Shown: piece by piece, positions 27,960 through 35,407 of the stretch
Layout: each line of letters begins with the position of its first letter
Position numbering within the stretch: the first letter of the stretch is position 1
NCBI GenBank assembly: GCA_947487355.1
Contig: CANKXC010000003.1
Span: forward strand, 1 to 35,407
Direction of reading: 5' to 3'
DNA length: 35,407 nt
From: Comamonadaceae bacterium
GTDB taxonomy: Bacteria; Pseudomonadota; Gammaproteobacteria; Burkholderiales; Burkholderiaceae_C
Notes under the pieces: generated by a model
Database searches by the model: none
The model's input: the letters and a program-made list of their open reading frames with translations, nothing else
What the model was told of the DNA's origin: nothing
Translations under genes and position numbers: made by a program

Positions 27960-28439
27960 ATGAAGTTGTTTAAGAAAGTCGCCGACGCGTTCGGCGGCCT
28001 CATTTTTCTTTGCTTGTTTGTGACTTTTTTAATCCAAATTGCAGCGCGATTTGGATTTAATCGACCCTTGCCTTGGACCGACGAATTGGCTGTCATTTTG
28101 TACATCTGGGCCATCTTGTGGGCGGCTGCATTCATGGTGCCCGAAAAAGAACAGGTGGTGTTTGATCTGATTTGGAACAGTACAAGCAAAGCGACGCGGC
28201 GGTGGATGCGCATTGTGGGCAACGCCATGATCGGTAGTTTGGCTTTGGTGGCCATACCGGCCAGTTGGGACTATGTTCATTTCATGGCGCGTGAATCGTC
28301 TCCTGTTTTGAGTATTTCTTTTCAATGGGTCTTCTTGCCGTTTGTGCTTTTGTTAATCGCGCTTGTTTTTAGAAGTGCATGGGGCATCTACGGCGCCATC
28401 AAAGGCCAAGGCCTAGACGATCAAGGAATTTCAGTATGA
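27960..28439 (+). CDS. dctQ: TRAP transporter small permease, DctQ family
   Basis: Small four-helix membrane subunit of the TRAP importer. 159 residues, with hydrophobic spans near 10-30, 45-62, 85-105 and 120-142, and the DctQ motif PLPWTDELAVILYIWAILW near 36-55. It starts 11 bases after dctP and overlaps dctM by ATGA. Its separation from dctM shows the unfused transporter type. Confidence 0.92.
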   Translation: MKLFKKVADAFGGLIFLCLFVTFLIQIAARFGFNRPLPWTDELAVILYIWAILWAAAFMVPEKEQVVFDLIWNSTSKATRRWMRIVGNAMIGSLALVAIPASWDYVHFMARESSPVLSISFQWVFLPFVLLLIALVFRSAWGIYGAIKGQGLDDQGISV

Positions 28440-29743
28440 CGATGGCACTTTGGGCCTTAGTGTCCGTGGTGGTGGTGGGCATGTTGCTTCGCATGCCCAT
28501 AGGCTTTTCCATGTTGATGGCGGGTGTGGCTTATTTGTTGGTCAAAGGCCAAGACTTAGGGCTGGTTGCAGAACAGGTTAGTAACGGCCTCTACAACAGC
28601 TATGTCTTGTTGGCGGTGCCACTCTTTGTTTTTGCGGCCAACATCATGAATGCCGGCACGGTCAGCGAACGTATTTTTGATTTTTGTCGCATCTTGGTCG
28701 GTCGCATGCGAGGTGGTCTGGCGCAAGTTGATATTTTGGTCAGTGTTATTTTTTCTGGCATGAGTGGCAGTGCCATTGCCGATGCCGCTGGACCCGGTTT
28801 GGTCACCATCAAGCAAATGCTTAAAAAACCAGAATACACCCCTGGATTTGCCGGGGCTGTGGTGGTGGCCAGTGCCACGCTAGGACCCATCATTCCGCCG
28901 TCTATCCCCATGGTCATTTATGCACTTGTATCGGGTGCTTCTGTCGGTGCTTTGTTTTTAGGGGGTGTTGTACCAGGCTTGTTCATGACCATCCTGTTCA
29001 TGACGGTGGTTCATTTCATTGCCACCAAGCGGAACATGCCGCGAGAAGATCCCATACCTTTGAAACAATGGCCTTCCATTATTTTCAGGGGTGCTTTGCC
29101 GCTTTCCATGCCTATTGTGTTGTTGGGTGGCATTTATTCTGGGGCATTTACGCCTACCGAAGCTGCCGCTGTTGCGGCGTTTCACGCACTCATCTTGGCA
29201 GCCTTTGTCTTTAGAGCTTTAAGTTGGCGCGCGTTTTGGGGTGTGGTTTTAGAGTCAACGCGTTCAAGCGCTGTCATCACCATCATTTTGGCGGGCTCGT
29301 TCATGCTCAATTTTGCATTTACCTCGGAGGGGGTGCCGCAGGCCATGGCCGCGTGGGTAGACAGTCTGCAGTTGAGCAAGTTGCAGTTCTTGTTCATGGT
29401 CAACGCTTTGTTTTTGATCTTGGGTTGTTTTCTAGATGTCTCAGTTTTGTTGTTGGTCTTTGTGCCGATGCTGCTGCCTGCGGCCAAATTATTGGGCGTT
29501 GATCTTGTTCACTTTGGGGTTCTGGTGGTCCTCAACATGATGATTGGTTTGATTCATCCTCCTTTTGGTATGTTGTTGTTTGTCATCAAGGCGCTCACGG
29601 GTATACCCATTGGCGACATGATGAAAGAAGGCTGGCTTTTCTTGGTCATGCTGCTAGGGTTGTTGGTGGCCATGACGGTGTTTCCTGAAATTGTTTTGTG
29701 GTTGCCTCAAACTATGGGGTATGGCGTTAAGGGCAGTGGCTAA
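28436..29743 (+). CDS. dctM: TRAP transporter large permease, DctM family
   Basis: Large membrane subunit that couples ligand entry to the sodium gradient. 435 residues from the ATG at 28436, which overlaps the dctQ stop; an upstream frame from 28379 is arginine-rich and lies within dctQ. About 11 or 12 spans, with DctM landmarks IFSGMSGSAIADAAGPG, VVASATLGPIIPPSIPMVIY, GAFTPTEAAAVAAFHALIL and MIGLIHPPFGMLLFV. Its TAA overlaps the start of the kinase gene (TAATG). Confidence 0.94.
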   Translation: MTMALWALVSVVVVGMLLRMPIGFSMLMAGVAYLLVKGQDLGLVAEQVSNGLYNSYVLLAVPLFVFAANIMNAGTVSERIFDFCRILVGRMRGGLAQVDILVSVIFSGMSGSAIADAAGPGLVTIKQMLKKPEYTPGFAGAVVVASATLGPIIPPSIPMVIYALVSGASVGALFLGGVVPGLFMTILFMTVVHFIATKRNMPREDPIPLKQWPSIIFRGALPLSMPIVLLGGIYSGAFTPTEAAAVAAFHALILAAFVFRALSWRAFWGVVLESTRSSAVITIILAGSFMLNFAFTSEGVPQAMAAWVDSLQLSKLQFLFMVNALFLILGCFLDVSVLLLVFVPMLLPAAKLLGVDLVHFGVLVVLNMMIGLIHPPFGMLLFVIKALTGIPIGDMMKEGWLFLVMLLGLLVAMTVFPEIVLWLPQTMGYGVKGSG

Positions 29744-30720
29744 TGCTGGGCCATCGCCTTGAAGCCGGTCATCATCAGGCCGGTCATCAAGCCAGCACCG
29801 CTGTCAGTGTGGTCTGCGTTGCCAGCTGGAATGTTGACCTGATAGCCCACATCCCAGAACCTCTTCGACGCGGTCAAACCCAGTTGGCCACTGGCTTTGA
29901 AAGACAGCCCGGTGGCAAGGGCAGCAATGCCGCCATTGCGGCCGCCCGAATGGGGGCCAATGTGGGGCTGATTGCCAGAGTGGGCGGCGAAGACTTTGGT
30001 CAGATGGGTTTTGACTTGTGGCAGCGTGAAGGAATTGACACGTCTTTCGTTCAGCGTGCTGCCAATGAGACCAATGGCACAGCTCTCATCTTGGTGTATG
30101 CCGACGGCGATAATTCCATTGCGGTTTATCCAGGCGCTGGTGCAGGATTGACATCGGCGCATGTCGCCGGTGCTGGCGCCATGATCCAAGGTGCCAAAGT
30201 TGTCATGGCCTCCTGTGAAGTTCCGCTGACTGCAACACTGGCGGCGTTTCAGTTGGCCCGAGAGGCTGGGGTAATGACCTTGCTCAATCCCGCGCCAGCC
30301 ATTGCCTTGCCGGACGAGCTTTGGCCGCTCGTTGATGTGCTCACGCCCAACGAGGAAGAACTCTTCAAGCTGGCCAACTGTCAGACCCCAGACCTGAGCA
30401 TGGCGGCCAATCAATTGCTTCAAAAAGGCGTGGGTGCCGTGGTGGTGACTTTAGGCGACAAGGGTTGCGCCTTGTTTCGGCCTGGGCACGAGGGGCACTG
30501 GGTTGCTGGCCATGCTGTCACCGTGAAAGACACCATTGGTGCTGGCGACACCTTTACAGGTGCCTTGGCGGCCAATTTGTCCCAAGGTATTTCATGGCAT
30601 GCGTCTTTACAGTCGGCCAATGCAGCAGCTGCACTGTCAACGCAAGCCCATGGCGCGGTCAGTGCTATGCCTCAAAAGGAACAAGTGGCGTCTTGGTTAG
30701 AGACGATAATGGCGTCTTAA
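29743..30720 (+). CDS. Ribokinase-family (PfkB) sugar kinase
   Basis: Cytoplasmic kinase that phosphorylates a sugar or sugar derivative with ATP. 325 residues. The sugar-binding PGGKGSNAAIAAARMG lies at 57-71 and the catalytic base D269 in DTIGAGDTFTGALA; NPAP and LTPNEEEL are also present, all typical of ribokinases. The start overlaps the dctM stop, so it is translated from the TRAP operon. The first 18 residues are His/Gly/Gln-rich and unusual for the family; a start further in is possible but no better codon is seen. A kinase is not needed for a non-phosphorylating fucose route, so it may act on a downstream aldehyde, a different sugar such as ribose, or a keto-deoxy acid. Confidence 0.87.
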   Translation: MLGHRLEAGHHQAGHQASTAVSVVCVASWNVDLIAHIPEPLRRGQTQLATGFERQPGGKGSNAAIAAARMGANVGLIARVGGEDFGQMGFDLWQREGIDTSFVQRAANETNGTALILVYADGDNSIAVYPGAGAGLTSAHVAGAGAMIQGAKVVMASCEVPLTATLAAFQLAREAGVMTLLNPAPAIALPDELWPLVDVLTPNEEELFKLANCQTPDLSMAANQLLQKGVGAVVVTLGDKGCALFRPGHEGHWVAGHAVTVKDTIGAGDTFTGALAANLSQGISWHASLQSANAAAALSTQAHGAVSAMPQKEQVASWLETIMAS

Positions 30721-30744
30721 AGGACATTTCAGTGATTGCAGAAA

Positions 30745-31647
30745 ATGACTTATCAGACGCTTGAAGACTCAATTGGCAATACCCCCTTGGTGCGTTTGCA
30801 ACGCATGGCAGCAGACCATTGCAAGGCAAAAAACAATGTGCTCCTAGGCAAACTGGAAGGCAACAATCCGGCTGGTTCGGTCAAAGACCGGCCCGCTTTG
30901 TCTATGATCAAGCGTGCTGAAGAGCGGGGCGAAATCAAACCAGGCGATACCCTCATTGAGGCCACTTCGGGCAATACCGGTATTGCACTGGCCATGGCTG
31001 CTGCCATCAAGGGCTATCGCATGATTTTGATCATGCCTGAAGACCTGTCCATTGAACGTGCGCAAACTATGAAAGCATTTGGCGCCGAACTCATCCTCAC
31101 CCCAAAGAGCGGCGGTATGGAATACGCGCGTGATTTGGCGGAAAACATGTCGGTGCAGGGCAAGGGCCGAATCTTGGATCAATTTTCCAACCCAGACAAT
31201 CCTCGCATTCATTACGAAACCACTGGCCCCGAAATTTGGGCTCAAACCGAAGGCCGCGTTACGCATTTTGTGAGTGCCATGGGCACCACTGGCACCATCA
31301 CAGGTGTGTCGCAGTTCCTGAAGGAAAAAAATCCCAAGATTCAAATCATTGGAGCGCAGCCCAGCGAGGGCTCTCGCATTCCAGGCATTCGCAAGTGGCC
31401 CGAAGAATACTTGCCCAAAATCTACAACCCTGCCAATGTCGACGAACTGATTTATGTCAGCCAAGACGATGCAGAAGACACATGCCGACAGATGGCGCGA
31501 GAAGAAGGTTTGTTTGCAGGCGTATCGGCTGCAGGCGCCTGTTGGGTGGCGCAGCAAATTGCAGCCCGTGAGTCCAATGCCACCATCGTTTTCATTGTTT
31601 GCGATCGGGGCGACCGATATCTTTCTACAGGTGTATTTCCAGCATGA
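30745..31647 (+). CDS. cysM: Cysteine synthase B (O-acetylserine sulfhydrylase)
   Basis: PLP enzyme making cysteine from O-acetylserine and sulfide or thiosulfate. 300 residues from the ATG at 30745; TTG at 30736 would add three residues, but MTYQTLEDSIGNTPLVRLQR matches the family start. The PLP lysine is K47 in NPAGSVKDRPA, the phosphate-binding SGNTGIALA follows near 73-81, and GTTGTITG lies near 177-184. CysM-type residues include RKWPEEYLP near 220. It lies 24 bases after the kinase and overlaps the NUDIX gene by ATGA, so it may be cotranscribed with both. Confidence 0.94.
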   Translation: MTYQTLEDSIGNTPLVRLQRMAADHCKAKNNVLLGKLEGNNPAGSVKDRPALSMIKRAEERGEIKPGDTLIEATSGNTGIALAMAAAIKGYRMILIMPEDLSIERAQTMKAFGAELILTPKSGGMEYARDLAENMSVQGKGRILDQFSNPDNPRIHYETTGPEIWAQTEGRVTHFVSAMGTTGTITGVSQFLKEKNPKIQIIGAQPSEGSRIPGIRKWPEEYLPKIYNPANVDELIYVSQDDAEDTCRQMAREEGLFAGVSAAGACWVAQQIAARESNATIVFIVCDRGDRYLSTGVFPA

Positions 31648-32192
31648 TTGAATATCGTTTTTGCCCCTGCTGCGGTTCGCCTCTGGCATGGACACCGCAA
31701 ATGGAAGACGGCGGTGAAAAACTGCGCCTGCGTTGTACGGCTTGTGATTTCACACATTGGAACAATCCTACGCCTGTATTGGCTGGCATTGTGCAGGTGG
31801 GCAATCAAATTTTGCTGGCGCGCAATGCTGCATGGTCGGGCCGAAAGTTCGCTCTCATCACAGGTTTCATGGAAGCTGGTGAGACGCCCGAAGAAGGTAT
31901 TTCACGCGAAATTTTTGAAGAAACCAACCTGCAGGTCAGTGCCTTGAAACTCATTGGTGTTTATGACTTTCAGCGCATGAACCAAGTCATCATTGCTTAC
32001 CATGCAATGGCCAGTGGCACCGTCAAGTTGTCGCCCGAATTGGCGGAGTACAAGATGTACAACTTTGACGAGTTGGTGTGTTGGCCAGCAGGCACAGGCT
32101 ATGCTTTGGGCGATTGGCTGCGTACACAGGGCATTGAACCCAAGTTCATGACCTGGGAAGAGCGCGACGCTCAGGGCCGTGCAGCACCATAA
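31644..32192 (+). CDS. NUDIX hydrolase with N-terminal zinc ribbon (NudC-like)
   Basis: Predicted nucleotide diphosphate hydrolase, similar to NADH pyrophosphatase / NAD-decapping NudC. 182 residues. C7, C10, C31 and C34 (CPCC and CTAC) form a zinc ribbon; the NUDIX box starts at G74 and reads GFMEAGETPEEGISREIFEE, fitting Gx5Ex7REUxEE. It is shorter than E. coli NudC (257) because the N-terminal domain is missing. The start ATG at 31644 overlaps the cysM stop. NudC-type substrate specificity (the SQPWPFPxS motif) is not seen, so the substrate is open. Confidence 0.88.
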   Translation: MIEYRFCPCCGSPLAWTPQMEDGGEKLRLRCTACDFTHWNNPTPVLAGIVQVGNQILLARNAAWSGRKFALITGFMEAGETPEEGISREIFEETNLQVSALKLIGVYDFQRMNQVIIAYHAMASGTVKLSPELAEYKMYNFDELVCWPAGTGYALGDWLRTQGIEPKFMTWEERDAQGRAAP

Positions 32193-32224
32193 CTGACCCA
32201 GTCAATTCAGAGGAAAAAAATCAA

Positions 32225-32458
32225 ATGAGTTTAGCGTTTGACATTGAACTAGACACCTGCGGCCTCAATTGCCCGCTGCCCATCTTGAAAGCCAAAAAAT
32301 CTTTAACATCCATGACTTCAGGTCAAGTACTTAAAGTGATGGCCACTGACCCCGGTGCACTTCGTGACTTTGAAGCCTTTGCCAAACAAACAGGCAATGA
32401 ATTGCTAGCCCAAGAAACCGAGGGCGATTGTTTTCACATTTGGATGAAACGGCGCTGA
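32225..32458 (+). CDS. tusA: Sulfurtransferase TusA family protein
   Basis: Small cytoplasmic sulfur carrier that relays persulfide sulfur, for example toward tRNA 2-thiolation or molybdenum cofactor. 77 residues, close to the usual 75-81. The active-site motif is CPLP with C16 in DTCGLNCPLPILKAKK, and DPGALRDFEAFAKQTG follows as in the family. Ribosome site AGAGGA lies about ten bases upstream. It follows the cysM-NUDIX pair by 32 bases; an association with cysteine metabolism is plausible but not shown. Confidence 0.92.
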   Translation: MSLAFDIELDTCGLNCPLPILKAKKSLTSMTSGQVLKVMATDPGALRDFEAFAKQTGNELLAQETEGDCFHIWMKRR

Positions 32459-32460
32459 AG

Positions 32461-32488
32461 CATCCAAATCAGTGTATGAAGTTGGATG
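32461..32488. terminator. Weak hairpin between tusA and galU
   Basis: CATCCAA (32461-32467) and TTGGATG (32482-32488) are inverted with a 14-base loop, just after the tusA stop and followed by GATTTTC. It lies between two convergent genes. The long loop and short T run make it a doubtful terminator. Confidence 0.35.
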
Positions 32489-32502
32489 AGGATTTTCAAA
32501 GC

Positions 32503-33390
32503 TTAGAGACTGAGTGTCTTTAGGTAGGCCCTGAACGAATCACCCACTTGGGGATGCGCCAAAGCCAACTCAACTGTGGCCTCTAAGAAGCCTTCTTTGC
32601 TACCGCAATCGTAGCGTTTTCCTTCGTATTGGAAGGCGTACACCGCTTCACGCGACTTCAAGCGCGCAATGGCGTCTGTCAGTTGAATTTCGCCTCCGAC
32701 GCCGGTCGGTTGATTTTTGATTTCGTCAAAAATACCTGGTGTCAAAATATAACGGCCAGCGACACCCATGCGAGAGGGTGCTTTGTCGGGTGATGGTTTT
32801 TCCACAATTTGTTCAACGCGTATGAGCTGTTTTCCAGCTGATTCGCCCGCCACAATGCCGTAGCGCTTGACGTGATCCAAAGGCACTTCTTGAACGGCCA
32901 GAATAGAGCGGCCTTGCTGTTCATAGGCCTTCACCATTTGCGTCAAAACAGAGGGGCCATCTTTCAGGCCCACCATCAAGTCATCGGCCAACAAAACCGC
33001 GAAGGGCTCACGACCCACCATGGCTTCAGCGCACAACACAGCATGTCCCAGTCCCAGAGAACGAGGCTGTCGAACATAAGCGCAAACCATGTCATCGGGT
33101 TGAACCGAGCGAACCAATTTGAGCAGTTCTTCTTTGTGTGCGCTCTCAAGTTCTGTTTCAAGTTCGTAGGCAGTGTCGAAGTGATCTTCAATGGCACGCT
33201 TGCTGCGGCCCGTGACAAAAATCATATGACGGATGCCCGCCGAGTAAGCCTCTTCGACAGCGTACTGAATGAGGGGTTTGTCGACAACCGGTAGCATTTC
33301 CTTGGGCGCTGCTTTGGTTGCGGGCAAAAATCGTGTTCCAAGTCCTGCAACTGGAAAAACCGCTTTGCGAATGCTGGGTGTCGTGCTCAT
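32503..33390 (-). CDS. galU: UTP--glucose-1-phosphate uridylyltransferase
   Basis: Makes UDP-glucose from UTP and glucose-1-phosphate for envelope polysaccharides and galactose metabolism. 295 residues, typical. The nucleotidyltransferase motif [20 protein letters not shown] lies at about 12-31, followed by [41 protein letters not shown] and [14 protein letters not shown] complete the GalU pattern. ATG at 33390. It lies 61 bases downstream of valS on the same strand, and converges with tusA. Confidence 0.95.
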   Translation of the reverse strand: MSTTPSIRKAVFPVAGLGTRFLPATKAAPKEMLPVVDKPLIQYAVEEAYSAGIRHMIFVTGRSKRAIEDHFDTAYELETELESAHKEELLKLVRSVQPDDMVCAYVRQPRSLGLGHAVLCAEAMVGREPFAVLLADDLMVGLKDGPSVLTQMVKAYEQQGRSILAVQEVPLDHVKRYGIVAGESAGKQLIRVEQIVEKPSPDKAPSRMGVAGRYILTPGIFDEIKNQPTGVGGEIQLTDAIARLKSREAVYAFQYEGKRYDCGSKEGFLEATVELALAHPQVGDSFRAYLKTLSL

Positions 33391-33451
33391 GGCTTGATCT
33401 GCTTGGGTTAAGTCGTTCTAGAAAATAACACAAATTCTTGACAGCTTAATT

Positions 33452-35407
33452 TCAAGATTTTTGCGGGCTTGCTTCGAGTTGTGCCAGTTGGGCCTTCACT
33501 TTGGTCAAAGTGGCTTCAAAATCGGCCACTCGCTTGCGCTCTTGGTCAATGACCGCTGGCGGTGCTTTGGCCACAAAAGCTTCGTTGCTAAGTTTGCCAT
33601 TGGCTTTGCCAATTTCGCCCTCTAAGCGGGCCACTTCTTTACTGAGCCTGATTTTTTCGGCGGCCACATCCACTTCCATGAACAAACACAGACGGGCTTC
33701 ACCCACCACGGCCACTGGCGCTGCGGCAGCAGCCTTTGTCCATTCGGCTTCGTCGTCAAAAACTTTGACCTCGTTCAACTTGGCCAGAGCTTGCAACACA
33801 GGGCCGGCAGTCTTCATGAACTGCGCGTCTCCCAAGACATACAAGGGCAACTTGGTAGCAGGCGAGACGCTCATTTCACCTCGCAAATTGCGGCATGCAT
33901 CCACCAAGGTTTTGAGTTTGGCAACGTGAGCTTCAGCTTGTTCGTCAATGCGTTCGGGTTGCGACACAGGGTAGGCCGCGATGCTGACGGAAGGACCTGC
34001 ACGACCCGCCACCGGTGCCACTTTTTGCCACAACTCTTCTGAGATGAAAGGCGTGATGGGGTGAACCAAACGAAGAATGGTTTCTAAAGTACGAATGAGC
34101 GTACGGCGTGTGGCGCGTTGCTGAGATGCATCGCCGGTATTGATTTGCACTTTGGCAATTTCCAAATACCAATCGCAGAATTCGTTCCACACAAAGTCAT
34201 AAATGACGTTGGCCACGTTGTCTAAACGGTACTCTGCGAAGCCTTTGGCCACATCGGCTTCCACGCGCTGAATTTTGGAGGAGATCCAACGATCGGCTTG
34301 GCTGAAAGTCATGTAGCCATGTGCAGGGCCGCCAACAGCACACTCTTCTTTGGTGTGCTCTTTGAGACCACAGTCTTGGCCTTCGCAGTTCATCAGCACA
34401 AAGCGCGTGGCGTTCCACAATTTGTTGCAGAAGTTGCGATAGCCTTCGCAGCGCTTGCTGTCAAAGTTGATGCTACGGCCCAAAGAGGCCAATGCAGCAA
34501 ACGTGAAACGCAGGGCGTCTGCACCATAAGCTGGAATGCCATCGGGGAATTCTTTTTGTGTGTTCTTCCGAACTTGCGGTGCGGTCTCGGGTTTGCGCAA
34601 ACCTTGTGAACGCTTTTCAAGCAAGGGCTCTAAGGCAATGCCATCAATCAAGTCCACGGGGTCGAGCACATTGCCTTCCGACTTGCTCATCTTCTTGCCT
34701 TGAGCATCGCGCACCAAGCCATGGATGTAGACATGTTTGAAAGGCACACGCCCCGTAAAGTGCGTGGTCATCATGATCATTCGGGCGACCCAGAAGAAGA
34801 TGATGTCGTAGCCTGTGACCAATACAGAAGAGGGCAAGTACAGGTCGTAGTCTTGTGTTTGATTTGTGCCAGATGAGGCAACTGCTTCTGGCCAGCCCAT
34901 CGTAGAGAAGGGAACCAGCGCAGAGGAATACCAAGTGTCTAAAACGTCTTCATCGCGTTTGAGTTTTTTCCCTGGCCCTTTGGCATCAGCTTGCGCTTGC
35001 GCTTCAGCTTCTGACTTGGCCACGTACACATGACCTTCTTCGTCGTACCAGGCGGGAATTTGATGGCCCCACCATAGCTGGCGAGAAATGCACCAGTCTT
35101 GGATGTTGTTCATCCATTGGTCATAGGTGTTGACCCAGTTTTCAGGCACAAAACTGACCTGCCCGGTGTGCACTGCATCAATGGCTTTTTGCGCAATGCT
35201 CTTGCCGGTGGGGTCTTGAGGGCTGACTTTGTTCACAGCCACAAACCACTGGTCTGTAAGCATGGGCTCAACCACTTGGCCCGTGCGTGCACAAATGGGC
35301 AGCATCAGTTTGTGGGGTTTGATTTCAATCAGCAGACCCTGTGCTTCCAAGTCTTTGATGACGGCCTTGCGCGCTACAAAGCGGTCCATGCCTTGATAGG
35401 CTTTGGG
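33452..35407 (-). CDS. valS: Valine--tRNA ligase, C-terminal two thirds (cut by window edge)
   Basis: Class I aminoacyl-tRNA synthetase charging tRNA-Val. The visible 651 codons begin in [17 protein letters not shown] (the methionine at 35389 is internal, not a start) and continue to the stop at 33452. Seen are [16 protein letters not shown] after the editing domain, the KMSKS loop at about 34699-34679 ([14 protein letters not shown]), the helical anticodon-binding domain (about 34300-33950), and a C-terminal coiled coil rich in Lys/Glu (33650-33460) that is specific to ValS. The HIGH motif and most of the editing domain are outside the window. Confidence 0.96.
   Translation of the reverse strand, partial: PKAYQGMDRFVARKAVIKDLEAQGLLIEIKPHKLMLPICARTGQVVEPMLTDQWFVAVNKVSPQDPTGKSIAQKAIDAVHTGQVSFVPENWVNTYDQWMNNIQDWCISRQLWWGHQIPAWYDEEGHVYVAKSEAEAQAQADAKGPGKKLKRDEDVLDTWYSSALVPFSTMGWPEAVASSGTNQTQDYDLYLPSSVLVTGYDIIFFWVARMIMMTTHFTGRVPFKHVYIHGLVRDAQGKKMSKSEGNVLDPVDLIDGIALEPLLEKRSQGLRKPETAPQVRKNTQKEFPDGIPAYGADALRFTFAALASLGRSINFDSKRCEGYRNFCNKLWNATRFVLMNCEGQDCGLKEHTKEECAVGGPAHGYMTFSQADRWISSKIQRVEADVAKGFAEYRLDNVANVIYDFVWNEFCDWYLEIAKVQINTGDASQQRATRRTLIRTLETILRLVHPITPFISEELWQKVAPVAGRAGPSVSIAAYPVSQPERIDEQAEAHVAKLKTLVDACRNLRGEMSVSPATKLPLYVLGDAQFMKTAGPVLQALAKLNEVKVFDDEAEWTKAAAAAPVAVVGEARLCLFMEVDVAAEKIRLSKEVARLEGEIGKANGKLSNEAFVAKAPPAVIDQERKRVADFEATLTKVKAQLAQLEASPQKS

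Noticed and set aside
33438-33443. Perfect -35 TTGACA on the plus strand, which would drive antisense RNA into valS
   Set aside because: No -10-like hexamer at 16-18 bases spacing; probably chance.
35389-35407. Methionine at 35389 as the start of valS
   Set aside because: The frame stays open to the window edge and reads PKAYQG before it, which is internal valyl-tRNA synthetase sequence.

Overview
The window looks like a stretch of chromosome from a betaproteobacterium of the Burkholderiales, most likely a Comamonadaceae member resembling freshwater Limnohabitans/Rhodoferax. This assignment is an inference. It rests on the protein flavour (FtsK, LolA and RarA in tandem, a Bug-type tricarboxylate receptor, a LivHMGF cassette, a TRAP transporter), on many short intergenic gaps, and on the absence of phage, IS or CRISPR material. 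All genes read as intact apart from the two cut by the window edges (rpmB on the left, valS on the right). No gap exceeds 300 bases.

Layout. (1) 1-1347, minus strand: the start of rpmB (L28) with a good sigma70-type promoter and a leader of about 180 nt, preceded by trxB and its terminator. (2) 1452-9457, plus strand: ftsK, lolA, rarA, then livH-livM-livG-livF, closed by a strong bidirectional terminator. No binding protein accompanies the permease and ATPase genes. (3) 9503-11568, minus strand: a Bug/TctC-type binding protein overlapping a 2Fe-2S ferredoxin-NAD(P)H reductase; then an NAD-binding epimerase-like gene (plus), a small membrane protein and tRNA-Leu(CAA) (both minus). (4) 13392-18893: a Kef-type antiporter (plus); a minus-strand pair of an SbtA-like sodium/bicarbonate permease and a DUF6671-like double zinc-ribbon protein; a divergent NhaR-like LysR regulator; and a TerC-family membrane protein. 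(5) 19020-22752: a secreted esterase (minus), then a tight plus-strand set of a small XRE regulator, a four-helix membrane protein and sppA. The XRE gene has a promoter whose spacer is a palindrome and which appears to give a leaderless mRNA.

(6) 22788-30720 is the most interesting part: a divergent sugar-catabolic locus. The minus arm holds an aldo/keto reductase and an HxH amidohydrolase (lactonase type). The plus arm holds a FucU mutarotase, a GntR/FCD regulator, a DHDPS-family aldolase, a complete TRAP transporter (DctP, DctQ, DctM) and a ribokinase-family kinase. Together these fit mutarotation, oxidation, lactone opening and aldol cleavage of L-fucose or a related sugar. The dehydratase step is not encoded here, and a TRAP transporter stands where a fucose permease would be expected. 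Two perfect palindromes in the divergent gap are candidate operators.

(7) 30745-35407: cysM, an overlapping zinc-ribbon NUDIX hydrolase and tusA (plus), then galU and the 3' part of valS (minus).
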